Position numbers and translations under genes: made by a program. Below the pieces are notes generated by a model that did not search any database, had not been told where the DNA came from, and was given only the letters and a program-made list of their open reading frames with translations. A DNA stretch of 64,000 nt from Lolium rigidum (lineage: Eukaryota > Streptophyta > Magnoliopsida > Poales > Poaceae): NCBI RefSeq assembly GCF_022539505.1, contig NC_061508.1:263754736-263818735 (forward strand). The letters run 5' to 3'. Positions 49,018-60,189 of this stretch are shown one piece after another; position 1 is the stretch's first letter, and each line of letters starts with the position of its first letter.

Positions 49018-49073
49018 TGTGCAGATTTGCCAGCTGGAGAGGGATGGTGAAGTCGAACTCGTTGTAGAGTTGG

Positions 49074-49080
49074 CTATATC
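49074..49080 (+). promoter_or_regulatory. Putative TATA box of the BBE-like gene
   Basis: CTATATC lies 87-93 bases upstream of the ATG, which would place transcription start near 49105 and give a leader of about 60 bases. It is the only good TATA-like string in this interval. Confidence 0.45.
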
Positions 49081-49166
49081 TAGAGCTGCAGAGCTAGCAT
49101 GCTAAGCATTCCAACAGCAGTAGTACGTGATCTTGAGCATAGCTGCACGGGTGGAACGAAACAAAC

Positions 49167-50723
49167 ATGGCCTCGTCTCGGACCTTAGTGCTAGCGGTCC
49201 TCATCAGCTTCCTCTCGTGCTATGCACCCGTCCCTTCCCTAGCTTCCTCCGATGGCTTCCTCAAATGCCTCTCGGCAGCCATACCAAAGCAGCTTCTGTA
49301 CACGCAGAGCTCGCCTTCGTTCACTTCTGTCCTGGTGTCCTCCATCCGGAACCCCAGGTTGTTCACTCCAACCACGGTGAGGCCGCTCGTCATCGTCACG
49401 CCAACGAATGCCTCCCACGTCCAGGCCGCCGTTGTCTGCGGCCGCCAGAACGACGTGCGCATTCGCGTGCGCAGCGGCGGGCACGACTACGAGGGCCTCT
49501 CGTATCGTTCCGTTCGTCCCGAGGTGTTCGCTGTTGTTGACCTTGTGAACCTCCGGTCCGTGAGCGTGGACCAGAAAACGGCCACCGCGTGGGTGGACTC
49601 CGGCGCGACGCTCGGAGAGCTATACTACGCAATTTCCAAGGCGAGCAAGCAGCTGGGTTTCCCGGCCGGTTTGTGCCCGACGGTCGGCGTGGGCGGCCAT
49701 TTCAGCGGGGGCGGGTTCGGCATGCTGCTCCGCAAGTATGGCGTCGCCATTGACAACGTCCTGGACGCCACGCTGGTCGACGCCAAGGGGAGGCTCCTGG
49801 ACAAGCAGGCCATGGGGGCGGACGTGTTCTGGGCCATCCGCGGAGGCGGTGGCGAGAGCTTCGGCATCGTGCTGTCGTGGAAGGTGAAGCTCGTGCCTGT
49901 CCCGCCGACGGTGACAATGTTCAGCGTCCCAAAATCCGTTAACGAGGGCGCTGTAGACATACTCACTAAGTGGCAAGAAGTCGCCCCGGCTCTCCCCGAT
50001 GACCTGTTCATAAGGGTGGTCATCCAGAAACAGGTGGCTGATTTCCAGTCCATGTACCTGGGCACCTGCGACACGCTCCTGCCATTGATGAGCAGCCGCT
50101 TCCCTGAGCTCGGTTTTAACCGGTCGCACTGCAAGGAGATGTCATGGATCCAGTCCGTGCCCTACATCTACCTGGGTAGCACCGCCACCGTGGAGGACAT
50201 CCTGAACAGAACCACCTCATTGGACACCTTCAACAAGGCCACATCCGACTATGTCCGTCAGGCCATCCCCAAGGACGTGTGGGTGCAGATCTTCGCCTGG
50301 CTCGCCAAGCCAAACGCTGGGCTGATGATCACTGACCCATACGGCGGGAAGATCAGCAGCATCCCAGAGTCGGCGACGGCGTTCCCTCACCGTGGTGGCG
50401 TGCTGTTCAACATCCAGTACATGAATTTCTGGTCTGCTGCCACAGACGGATCGGCGCAGACCAAGTGGCTCAAAGACTTTTATGCGTTCATGGGACCGTA
50501 TGTGAGCAAGAACCCGAGGCAGGCATATGTGAACTACAGGGACCTTGACCTGGGCGAGAATGTTATTGTGGGCAACGTCAGTAGCTACCAGGCTGGTAAG
50601 GTTTGGGGCGAGAAGTACTACAAGGGTAATTTCCAGAGGCTGGCCATGGCGAAGGGCCAGGTGGATCCTAGTGACTACTTCAGGAACGAGCAGAGCATTC
50701 CACCACTTGCGGCGAGCAAGTAA
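49167..50723 (+). CDS. Berberine-bridge-enzyme-like FAD oxidoreductase, secreted, group-4 pollen allergen type
   Basis: The 518-residue protein is encoded in one exon, usual for this plant family. Residues 1-26 form a signal peptide, so it should enter the secretory pathway and reach the apoplast. The FAD-binding PCMH-type domain (about 70-245) contains RSGGHDYEG with His106 and GLCPTVGVGGHFSGGG with Cys170, the two residues that attach FAD covalently in this family. The C-terminal BBE domain is marked by YVNYRDLDLG (454-463) and YFRNEQSIPP near the end. N-glycosylation sequons are at N81, N318, N347 and N470. Related grass proteins include the pollen allergens Phl p 4, Lol p 4 and Cyn d 4; characterised relatives oxidise sugars or monolignols. 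The substrate here is unknown. The ATG at 49167 has the good context AAACAAACATGG. The frame is intact and GC-rich, unlike its surroundings. Confidence 0.95.
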   Translation: MASSRTLVLAVLISFLSCYAPVPSLASSDGFLKCLSAAIPKQLLYTQSSPSFTSVLVSSIRNPRLFTPTTVRPLVIVTPTNASHVQAAVVCGRQNDVRIRVRSGGHDYEGLSYRSVRPEVFAVVDLVNLRSVSVDQKTATAWVDSGATLGELYYAISKASKQLGFPAGLCPTVGVGGHFSGGGFGMLLRKYGVAIDNVLDATLVDAKGRLLDKQAMGADVFWAIRGGGGESFGIVLSWKVKLVPVPPTVTMFSVPKSVNEGAVDILTKWQEVAPALPDDLFIRVVIQKQVADFQSMYLGTCDTLLPLMSSRFPELGFNRSHCKEMSWIQSVPYIYLGSTATVEDILNRTTSLDTFNKATSDYVRQAIPKDVWVQIFAWLAKPNAGLMITDPYGGKISSIPESATAFPHRGGVLFNIQYMNFWSAATDGSAQTKWLKDFYAFMGPYVSKNPRQAYVNYRDLDLGENVIVGNVSSYQAGKVWGEKYYKGNFQRLAMAKGQVDPSDYFRNEQSIPPLAASK

Positions 50724-51370
50724 AGATGAAGTTGTGGAATCAAGCTAGGTGTGTGATCTTATAGTTCTACTAGCCATCAACCCATGGTTCTACACGGGTT
50801 ATTATAAAAAAAAACATGCATGGTTAAACATATATGTAAATATGAGCTTGTACTTTAATTTTAAAACATCAAAAAATAAAAAACAATTATTCATTTTTCA
50901 AGCACTTCTTGATACACTGCATTCAATTTTCTCTTGCGTTAGGAGTGTCAAAATTATTATGGACGTTATGAGTAGTAACATCATAAGCTACACAATGCTG
51001 GAAAAACTGGGGTGCCTCCTATCCAAATTCACGCCAGAGCATGTGTTAGATATAATTGTATTTGTTATGGGTATGTACTTTGATGATGTTCTATGAGCAT
51101 GTGATATATTTGATGCTAGCTGTTACTTATGCATGTCTAGTTGATGCTAGATATGATGGTAGTTTCTATGTTGTATGCTATGCTAGTTATCCTAAGAAGT
51201 GAAACTTATACAATTTTGTAGTCCATGTGCAATGGTAACCGAGTTTGGTATGAGAATCGGTTCTACACATGGTAGTTCTCATATTTCTAATAGCATTCCC
51301 CTTATACATGACAACATGCAATAAAGACTAGTTTGTTCGTATTGATGCATGATTAACATTGTTGACATGT
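50724..51370 (+). other. 3' flank of the BBE-like gene
   Basis: A poly(A)-signal-like AAAATAAAAAAC lies near 50872, about 150 bases after the stop. 'ccatcaacccatggttctac' at about 50773 resembles a dispersed grass repeat. An open stretch at 50749-51096 (115 codons) has no recognisable features and is not called. Confidence 0.35.
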
Positions 51371-53442
51371 CACTACGGGAGAGCACAGATGTGCCGACGG
51401 CTATCGTGTGTGCCGACGGCCAAATATTGGGGCTGTCGGCACAGAAGCCTCCGTACCGCGGCGATAAGGATGGCCGTCGGCGTTAAAATGGCCGTCGGTA
51501 CAGGCCGGTTGTGCCGACGACCACCGTCGGCACAGTTCTGGCCGTCGGCACAACATTTTTTTCTCTTTTTTTTTACTACGGACCTGTGCCGACGGTTATA
51601 CCGTCGGCATAGCTTTTTTCTATTCTGCACAACATTCTTCAAAAAAGCATAACTAAATCATTCTAATTGAGAAAAATAAGTATAATATATCAAATTTTGC
51701 AGAAAAACAATATATATCATAGAAAAATATAAAAAATAGAATATTTCAAATACCTAAACAAATATTCTTTGAAATGAGCTATAATGTTTGAGGTTTCATG
51801 GCTTTCACACACGCCAAAAATGAAAAAATTGTCGCTCGTGGGTCGGATTAGAAACGCGCATCCGGGGACTTACTTCCCATCCTAGGGCACACACACGTGC
51901 CAAATATGATCTCGTTTCGGCAAACTATGCCATGCTGAGGCTGTTTCCCACCTCATTTTCCCTGAAATCCGTAGAACTCCCTACGTGATAGCCCTTTTCG
52001 TGAAGGGTTTTTCAAAATAATTGCCGTATCCCAGTTTTATCAAACGGAATAGTTACTATGACATATAAAATTACGTCACGCGGCTCCGTGGGATTTTTGG
52101 ACTTTGTTCAAATTACCATCTGGCCAAAACAGGACCCCCGGGACATGCGAAATCGCTGTACCGGGCGTGCGGGTGCACCCATTCACGAACAAACTAAATG
52201 AACAAAAATTAGCACATATAATGATGCGTCGTAGAACTAAAAACAATTTTTCCGGAATTTCTAGAGCGACGGATAGTTCACCCCTAGTTCAAATCCGGTC
52301 AGTTTCCAGCGGATTCGGCGGGACACCGCCGGAGGCCGCATGGGTTCCCAAAAAGCTAACGAGTGCACATGTCATGTGATAGGTGGTGCGTAGGTGGTCT
52401 ACAATCATCGCACGGAGGTTTCACGTCATACTAAAATGCGCCCCATGTAGGTGCTTCACAAATAAAAACCGTCTGGGCACGCTAAAAATGAAAAGATGGT
52501 TGTCCATCGGTCGGATTAGAAATCCGCGTCCGGGGTCTTGCTTCCCATCCTAGGGTCCACACACGTGCCAAATATGACCTTATTTCGGCAAACTATGCCA
52601 TGCCGAGGCCATTTCCCACCTCATTTTCGATAAAGTTAGTCAAATTTAAACTAGAGGTACTTGATCTAATGCTCATAATTTTTGGGTAAGTTAACTTTGT
52701 ATGTTCAAAAGATGATATGGATATCATATTTGTATTCCTCTCATTTTTCTGATCAATTTAGACATATTATTTGCCAAATTCGCATTTACTGATATTAATT
52801 ATTCCATATTAAATAAAAAGACAAATAAATTATTTAACTGGTTTTCAAATTCTATATTATTATTATTATTATTTTTATATATTCATTGCTGTTTACTTAA
52901 GTAATTGTTTAGAATTCAAAAATATAGAGGTGTGACATCACGGTGAAAGGGTTAGTATGATAGATATGGTAATATTAACATCAAGGTGTCATTTCTTTCA
53001 TGGAAGCTCATCCGAAGAGAACCAAAAAGTTAAGCGTGCCGGGGCGGGAGTAGTGTGAGGATGGGTGACCAACTGGGAATTTTGACCACAAGTGCAATTT
53101 GACCTAAGATTAAGTGTACTAAGTGTGATTGTGAAAGATAAACAATTAAAAAAGTAGAAGAAGAAAAGTGGAAAAAAATTTAAAAAATATTTTTTTAAAA
53201 AAAATAAATATTTTTTCGAAAATAAATTTTGAAATTTTGAAATACTATGCCGACGGTGAAACCGTCGGCACAACAATCTGTGCCGACGGCCAGTCTATGC
53301 CGACGGTGATTGGGCAGTCCCCGACCAGAACTATGCCGACGAAGCTACGCCGACGGTCACCATCGGCACAGCCTGTGCCGACGGCCTTCTGGGCTGTGCC
53401 GACGGCTGGTGGCCGTCGGCATACTCCATATGTCCCGTAGTG
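51371..53442. mobile_element. Small non-autonomous CACTA transposon, 2.07 kb
   Basis: It starts CACTACGGGA and ends TCCCGTAGTG, with the target duplication TGT at 51368-51370 and 53443-53445. Both ends carry many GTGCCGACGG / CCGTCGGCAC subterminal repeats (51390-51615 and 53245-53425). No transposase frame is present. Inside, a segment of about 130 bp at 51835-51965 is repeated at about 52500-52630. Confidence 0.93.
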
Positions 53443-53599
53443 TGTGTAAGCTTATAATCTTTTTAAGACATGATTGCAGACGAGTTGAGCTACGACCTAT
53501 TTTTGTCGGCTTCCTAATTTGCGTTGTACATTGATGACTCCTAACTAGAACATGAGAATGCGTTGGTGCCGAACGCGCCTTAACTAGGTTCTTGCAATG

Positions 53600-54735
53600 G
53601 TTCTAGAGGCGTCACTGAGATCATCCTGCGACATGGAGTGCTCTGGAACTAACAAAGGGAATGGGCCTCGACGTAATGCATGGTTCAATCGATGGTCATA
53701 TCTTTGTAGAATATACATGGATCATTATGGTTCTCTAGAACCCCATGACGATCATTGATTGTAGATTGTCTCGATCATGTATGTGTCATTCTCGAACCGT
53801 AGGGAAGACACTTATGGATTCAACGAAACTTAAGATTATTTTGCATTCATTGGAAACACCGGAGAATAGAGAAGAGAGAAACAGAAAGGATTCCGGGAGA
53901 GTCCGAAGGATGTTCAGAGTGGTGCGAGAGGTGTCTCGAATCATCGGAAATTAAATAATATGTATTGTGTATTAATTAAGTATATTGATATTTAATTATA
54001 TATTTATTTAATTAATAAAGGTGCAGCCCACCTTAATGGGCCCCTCCCGGAGGGGAGCTCATTTAGGGGTCGACCAACCCCCACATGGGCTTCTGGGAGG
54101 CAGCTAGGGTTTTTTGAGGTGGGGGGCTCATGGGCCCTTGGTGGCCCTCCGGACACCCCTGGCCCAGTCGGCCACCCTCCATGGCCCAGCCGGCCAAAGC
54201 GTAGGGTTTGGGTGCGCACTAAACCCCCTCCCGCTATATAAGGGGGAGGCATTGGGGGGAAGAGGACACACAATTCCCTCTCTTGAGAAGTGGAGAGCCC
54301 CTTTGGGTGCCTCCTCTCTCTCTCTCTCTCTCTCTCTCGTGTTCTCTCTCCCATACGTTGGTTCCTCGAAGCGCTCTACATGGAGGGGGTAATCCATCCG
54401 GTACGCGGGAGCGCTGCTGGGATCCGAATCCAGAAGATCAACTTCCGCAAGTTCATTGGAACGGAGTTGGGAGCGTCATTGAGCACCGTATGTGTGCGAA
54501 ACTACTATGCGCTAGACTTGCGGCGCTTAAGGTCGTACGAGAGGACTACTACTCGACCCCGAGATCGGCAACGAGTATGACTACATGAACCACCTTCTAG
54601 CGAAACATTAACCGCTTTCAGTCTACGAGGGTACGTCACCGAAACCTTCACCGTTACTACATTGCTCCTAGATAGATCTGGTCAACCGAGTTGCGTTAGT
54701 TAGATTTTTTTGTTTTCTTCTACGAATCCCCAACA
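53600..54735 (+). repeat. LTR-like block with TATA box, left end undefined
   Basis: The block has the layout of a Triticeae-type LTR: an AT-rich left part, a GC-rich stretch, the TATA box CTATATAAGGG at 54234-54244, a (CT)n tract at 54314-54338 and the terminus CGAATCCCCAACA at 54735. No second LTR or internal region follows, so it is probably a solo LTR. The family is not assigned. The left boundary near 53600 is a guess. Confidence 0.55.
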
Positions 54736-54996
54736 AAAACTTAATTGAGCTCCTTCAAACTTAGATTCATGATGGGGCAATTATCATTGATAACTTGTTT
54801 CCCCTTGGTTGTCTTCAGCTTCTCACATTCTCGTGAAGCTCTTTCCCGATTCTAAATTATTTTAGGTCTTATCTTGCCTTTGGTTGATTATTTGTTTTCC
54901 CCGACATGTTTAACAATGTAGCAAGCAACCACTCGCACAAATTCTTCGTGATATGCATGAGATCAACACACCGATACATATCAAGGTATAACTAGT
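54736..54996. other. Spacer between LTR-like block and CACTA end
   Basis: No feature is seen in this stretch. Confidence 0.4.
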
Positions 54997-55018
54997 CACT
55001 ACTAAAAAACAGCTAATC

Positions 55019-55440
55019 AGTGGCGCACCACTATTGGCCATCAGTGACGCACCATGGTACGCCACTGCTATCACGCCATTGCTAACAGTTAGCAGTGACG
55101 CACTAGTGATGTGCCATTGCTAACTAATGTGGTGCGCCACTGTTAGCCCATAGGGGTGCGGCATTGCTACATATCAGGATGCGCCACTGCTGTCTAGGGG
55201 AGGTGCGCCATTGCTAACTATTGTGGTGCGCCACTGTTGGCACCTCAGAGGTGCGCCATTGCTACATATCAGGATGCGCCACTGCTAACTCGGAGAGGTG
55301 CGCCATTGGTACTTACATGGGTGCGCCACCTGCCAGGCTTTTGGAGTGCACCAAAGTGGTGCGCCACTGTTGTATTTTGGGGTGCGCCACTGCTTGTTTG
55401 GAGAGGAGAGGTGCGCCAGTGAAGGGGTACTAGGTGTGCC
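55019..55440. repeat. CACTA subterminal repeats
   Basis: At least fifteen copies of GTGGCGCAC or GTGCGCCACTG-like motifs occur in both orientations, spaced about 15-40 bases. These are the presumed transposase-binding sites at the left end. Confidence 0.85.
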
Positions 55441-55568
55441 AGCACAGTATATCACCATAGTTCTTCACATTAGCCTTCGAATTCAGAGTATGGATTCAAA
55501 TATTAGACAAGTTAGGATCTCGAGATTGGGTAGCATAGTTGCCGTCATGATGTTACAAGATCGATCAT

Positions 55569-55822
55569 CTAAACTAACATCACATATAAGAGAGCTACAG
55601 TCAGTACGACAATCATCGCGATGAAAGTGTTCTTCATCCGGTTCCTCCTCCGCTCCCTCCTCTCTCTCGCCAGATAGCGCGTGTATCTGTCTTCGGCCTT
55701 CGCTCTAGTGGTGTACCCTTTGTAACTGTTACCGTTAAAATGGTGAACCTGTCTCCGACACTCCTCCCAGTCGTCGCAGACTCCGAGAACCTTGCCCTTG
55801 TACACAACATATGACGGAATCT
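55569..55822 (-). CDS. Last exon of an RNase H1 N-terminal (viroplasmin-type) domain protein with hydrophobic C-terminal tail
   Basis: The open frame begins after a good splice acceptor (TATATACAG, intron side above 55822) and ends at 55569, about 85 residues. The core SYVVYKGKVLGVCDDWEECRRQVHHFNGNSYKGY fits the family that binds nucleic acid hybrids in RNase H1. Here it lacks any RNase H catalytic domain. It is followed by an arginine-rich stretch (LARERRERRRNRMK). The last 20 residues (NTFIAMIVVLTVALLYVMLV) look like a tail anchor. The upstream exon was not identified. The frame has no internal stop although the neighbouring CACTA genes are broken. Position beside the CACTA terminus suggests an element-encoded or captured gene. 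Function is unknown. Confidence 0.6.
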
Positions 55823-55879
55823 CTGTATATATGTACAAATCAATGAAACATTAGTGCACTCATACGTCTTTGCACTGAA

Positions 55880-56530
55880 TAAGGGCAAACTCAAATACGA
55901 TCCAAGTAGTATCAACTAAATATCATGCCTCATACTTTATTGTTCAAAACAAATATTAACATTCAGATATGGTGTCAGCGAGGCTAGGTAGGATGCACAA
56001 GAGCTTGATATTTGTGCCATCACACCAGGCTCGCTAGCACCGCCTCCAAGTGTAGTGACCAAACATTTTAATCATCGGCACTAAAATGGAAGAAAGACCA
56101 AAGTAAAAGAAGAATGCCAACTCAAATAAGAGCCAAGTAGTATGAACTAAATGACATGCCTCATACATTGTTGGTCGAAACAAATATTAACATTCAGGGA
56201 TGGCATAAGTGAGCCAAGTAGGATGCATAAGAGATTGATATTTGTGCCATCACACGAGGCTCACTTGCGCCGTCCCCGAGTGTAGTGACCAAACATTCTA
56301 ATCATCGGCCAATGCAATTAATTAAGAAGTGCTAACTCAAATAAGTGCCAAGTAGTATGAACTAAATGGCATGCCTCATACATTGTTGGTCGAAACAAAT
56401 ATTAACATTTAGTAATAGGGTGAGTGAAGCCAAGTAGGATGCACAAGAGATTGATATTTGTGCCATCGCACCAGGTTCACTTGCCCCACCTCCAAGTGTA
56501 GTTACCAAACATTCTAATCATCGGCAAGTG
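55880..56530. repeat. Three tandem units of about 215-230 bp
   Basis: Each unit includes 'tgcctcatac' (55926, 56157, 56372), 'acaaatattaacatt', 'ttgatatttgtgccatc' and 'aaacattctaatcatcgg'. Units are diverged by substitutions and indels. The array lies between the small ORF and the second ORF of the CACTA. Confidence 0.85.
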
Positions 56531-56752
56531 CAAATAAAATTAAAGATCAAATCAAATGCGCAAAATGATTGTCGAAACTAAAGAGCCATATATATAAGTT
56601 CACAAACATAGCAGAACAAGTAATTGATAGCATCGATTACATATAAGTTCAACGACAGTCGAAACCAATTAAAGAGACATGCAAGTAAAGTAGTGGATGA
56701 AGTTTACAACACAAGCTCGTCGATAGTTCAGAACTACATAGCTAGGCAAGCA

Positions 56753-59700
56753 TCAAGACTTTCTACTCGGCTTAGGGGGCGGAGCATTGATAAAACCGCT
56801 GCCTTTCGCCAAGGTCATCCATGAGCGGTAGTCGTCACCCTGCATTTGGAGCATTGTGTTTATGTCACTGTTAGACGATTGATAGCCGTTGTAGAACTCT
56901 CCCGAGCTTCTAAGGACATCTTGATAGATGATTTGATAAAACTATACTTGGATGTGAAAGAAATTTTGCTTGATGTTCTCCTCCTGGATCCGCGACATGC
57001 GTGTGGCCTAGTCTCTGAGATGATCATGTAGCCTAAGCTTCTGGTGGTCCCATAAGAACGCCCCCATGTGATGGAGGGCGTAGTAGGCATCCTTCTTACT
57101 GGAAGGAGGCTTCTTGACGCAGGGGAACTTTGTTACGTGCTTGAATACATGCTTGCCGTACCTAGCATTTCTCGTCTCGATGAGGCCTTTAACTTTGACG
57201 TAGCCATTGAGAGCATCATCAAGCACACTCTTGATATGTGTGTAGTCTGTGCTCGACTTACTATCCGCATCGAAATATGTGGCCATGAAATGTCTCGGGC
57301 ATATGGAGATGAGTGTGCATATATTATCTCTGCGTAGAACACATAATGTTTAAGAATAGGACGACTGGAATCTAAAAAAATCATATGTTAAGACGGTGAG
57401 GGGATGACTTACTCGGGAAAGTAAGGCAGGAGGATGGTATCCTTCTTCTGGTTCGTCAGAAAGAAGCCTTGGAGGTATTCACTCGCGACTTTCCGGTTCC
57501 CAGCACTAGCCAAGTGGATGGCACGCATGTAGAAGGGGTCGGCTATCGCGATGCCCGGGGTCTTGTTTCTAATGATCCACATTGCCATACTGAGCGACTA
57601 TAGGTGAATGAAGGTGTAGTGCAGCGGATAACTGTTTAACATGGCGAAGATGTCATCATACCGCAGGAAGATATTCTGCCCGATGGTGCTATCGACAAAG
57701 CCCTGGCCCGAGGGCACCTTGGCCACATACACCGAATACGCACTATCTTTCTCCTTGAGAGGTTGCTCCTCCATATGATGAATACCGTCAACCAGAGATC
57801 GCATAGGACCGGGTGCAGCATCATACAATATTTTAACTAGCATCCGCTCACCCGCCACATGCACCCTCCACGCGATATTCTTGGGCACTGGTGGCCCGTC
57901 CTGAGCATGGATCGGATTCGGTGCCGGCAGGCAGGCAGACTTGTCCTCCTTCTTCTTACTTTTCTGCCCCTTTGGCTTCTTAATTAGTTATTTTGCATTC
58001 TCCTCATCGCAAGTCTTCTTGAGTGTGTTAGGGATGATAACACTTTTCGGATCGGCTGTCCGCTGATTCTCGGTGAAGGCGGCATCTGGAGGTGTCTCCC
58101 GAGAACTGAATAGACGCTTGTTGCAATTGGGTTTCCCCGCGGCAGCAGCTGGGGAGGGTATGACACCCAGAGGCGCAAATATGTCGTCATCCATCCCATA
58201 TTCGAACATGTAGTTATCAAGGTTCGCAAATGTACTATCCTCATTCGGATCCTGTGCCTACATGTCCTGAGCAGCTGATGGCGGCATCGTTGGGGTGGTC
58301 TTGCTATGGCTTGGCGCCGGCACGGCTGGCGGTGCTATCTTTGGGGTGGTGTCCCTCGCTCCCAAACGAATCTAGCTCTTTGGCCAAAGCATGGACCAAC
58401 TGAAGCATTGGTTGAGGGCAAGGACCTCATCTTTGTCGGCACCATGGGGTTGAAAGGGAGCTACCACGTCGTCGCAGCCACTCAACACCCGAACCAGTTG
58501 AACCATATACACGTCGGGTTGCATGAGTCTATTGTGGAACTGGCGGTTGCTCGGTTGAACGATTTTGGCCTTGGCAACATCGATCATCTCATCTTTCACA
58601 AAGTGCAGGAGAGTGCATGGGACGTCGTCGGTGCCCCGTGGAAAACATGTAGGGTGTTAGGGATGCCCAGTCAAAGGCAAGGAGATGAAAGTCATCAGTC
58701 GAGGATTGGTTACCGTGATGGCGTCCAGCTCGGCTAATGTCGAGGTATCGTCGACTGCGAGCGTGTAAGTGAAGGATGCGCCGCTTGTTGGCGCGGTGTC
58801 GGACGGCATATTCTCCGCAGCGACAGGTGCATTGAGATGAAGTAATGGCGCCGCCGGAGACACCAATGTTGCTGCCTGCGGAGACACCGATGGCGCCACG
58901 TTGTGCGAGGTGCTGGCCGTGAAGTCGGGAATCGGGGGAGGCCCCTTTTCACCGGCCTTATATCACTCCTTCAACCCCGCAAGCAAGGTGGGCATTATGG
59001 AGATGAGCATCGTGCCCACTTGGTACTCCATTTGATGTCGTTGCGTCCTCAGTTGGCTCTCCACGTGATGTTGCACTTGTTGTCGCACTTGCTCTTCGAC
59101 CAATGTCGGGATCTGTGCCACTTGTGCCTTGAGTTCTCTAACCTCCTGGTCGTCGATGTTGGCCTTTTTATCCTTTCTCCCATACTTATAGTACTCTGAC
59201 CATTTCATGGACAATTCTTCTCCGGGCACACGACCAGCCAACGTCGGCTTACTCAATGGATCCTCTTCTTGTAGGCATTCAACGTCCTATTTAAAGGGTT
59301 GTCCCAATGGGCACACTTCCAGAAGCTCGTGGACCCTGCGACGCTACTACTTCCAGTATCCTTATCCTACGGAAGGAACATGAACCATTTAGAAATTTGG
59401 ATTCATTTATTAGAATGCAACCATGAGGAGCTAATTAAGCGGGTGCATTCCTTACCAGAAGAATATCAAACTACTTCACCTCCGGATTGGTGGTGAGCTC
59501 CTTTGTTATCGGGTCCACACGGTACCGGGCCCTGAGATAGTTCCTGGTTTGCTTATCTTATTATTTTGAGAAGAGGTATGGTAGGCCGTTCCTCGCACAC
59601 TCCTCATCCTCCTTGTCCCATTTCGGTTGCGCCACTTGCTAACCGTCGGGACGAAGTTTCAGAATCATTGTCTTCACTCGGTTCCTCCAACTAGAGAGGG

Positions 59701-60189
59701 CGGTGCTCATTCCGCCCGAGACGTTTATCTGAGCAGTCAACCGGGAACGATCGAGTATCGTTCGTGCAACTTCGTGAAGAGGAGGGAACCCAAATTCGCT
59801 CGGTCAGCATGCCTAAGGTTCTCGGTGTTGATCGAGACCGTGCTCCGGAGGATGCACCCGAGTTGTGACGTGTACCCTTTGACTAATTCATGGGCGCTGT
59901 TGGAATCCCATTGGCGCCCACTTTGGTGAATGCCTGATTCACGGTGCTGAGCACATTCAGGCGACGCTCCTTCCGTTGCCTCTTCGGTTGGCCGCCATCT
60001 GTGTGTTCGCCGCTGTTTGTCCGTTCACCGCCATCAGTGGTGTCATCCTCGGCGGCACCATCGGTTTTGTACTCGGGGTCCATGTCATCTTCCTCGATGT
60101 CGTGGCGAGCTTGTTGGCCACCATCCAGAATGGCTTGCTGGCGCCATCCAGAATGGCTTGGTGGCGCCGGCCTCATCATTGTCGGCCAT
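56753..60189 (-). pseudogene. CACTA second ORF (TNP1-like N-terminal part, Ulp1-like C-terminal end), multiply broken
   Basis: Reading from ATG at 60189 (MADNDEAGATKPF), conserved-looking blocks follow in order. They are an acidic leader with GGQPKRQRKERR (about 60000), a coiled stretch with KWSEYYKYGRKDKK and QAQ-like helices (about 59220-59000), the block VPCTLLHFVKDEMIDVAKAKI (about 58620), DDDIFAPLGVIPSP (about 58190), and MPKNIAWRVHVAGERM (about 57888). The end from HFMATYFDADSKSSTDYTHIK (about 57290) to INAPPPKPSRKS (stop at 56753) resembles the Ulp1/C48 protease-like tail of these proteins. In-frame stops occur near 58963, 58657, 58372, 57985 and 57598. A 23-bp tandem duplication (60122-60167) shifts the frame near the start. 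Introns are likely near 57380-57410. Not functional. Confidence 0.65.

Noticed and set aside
49220..50134. Antisense and shifted frames within the BBE-like gene
   Set aside because: GC-rich third positions create long shadow frames; none has recognisable features.
50749..51096. 115-codon frame after the BBE-like gene
   Set aside because: AT-rich, no domain, starts inside the 3' flank and resembles dispersed repeat sequence.
54004..54588. Several overlapping frames on both strands
   Set aside because: They lie in an LTR-like block with a (CT)n tract and are low-complexity artefacts.
58306..58737. 143-codon plus-strand frame
   Set aside because: It is antisense to the CACTA second ORF, whose conserved blocks read on the minus strand here.
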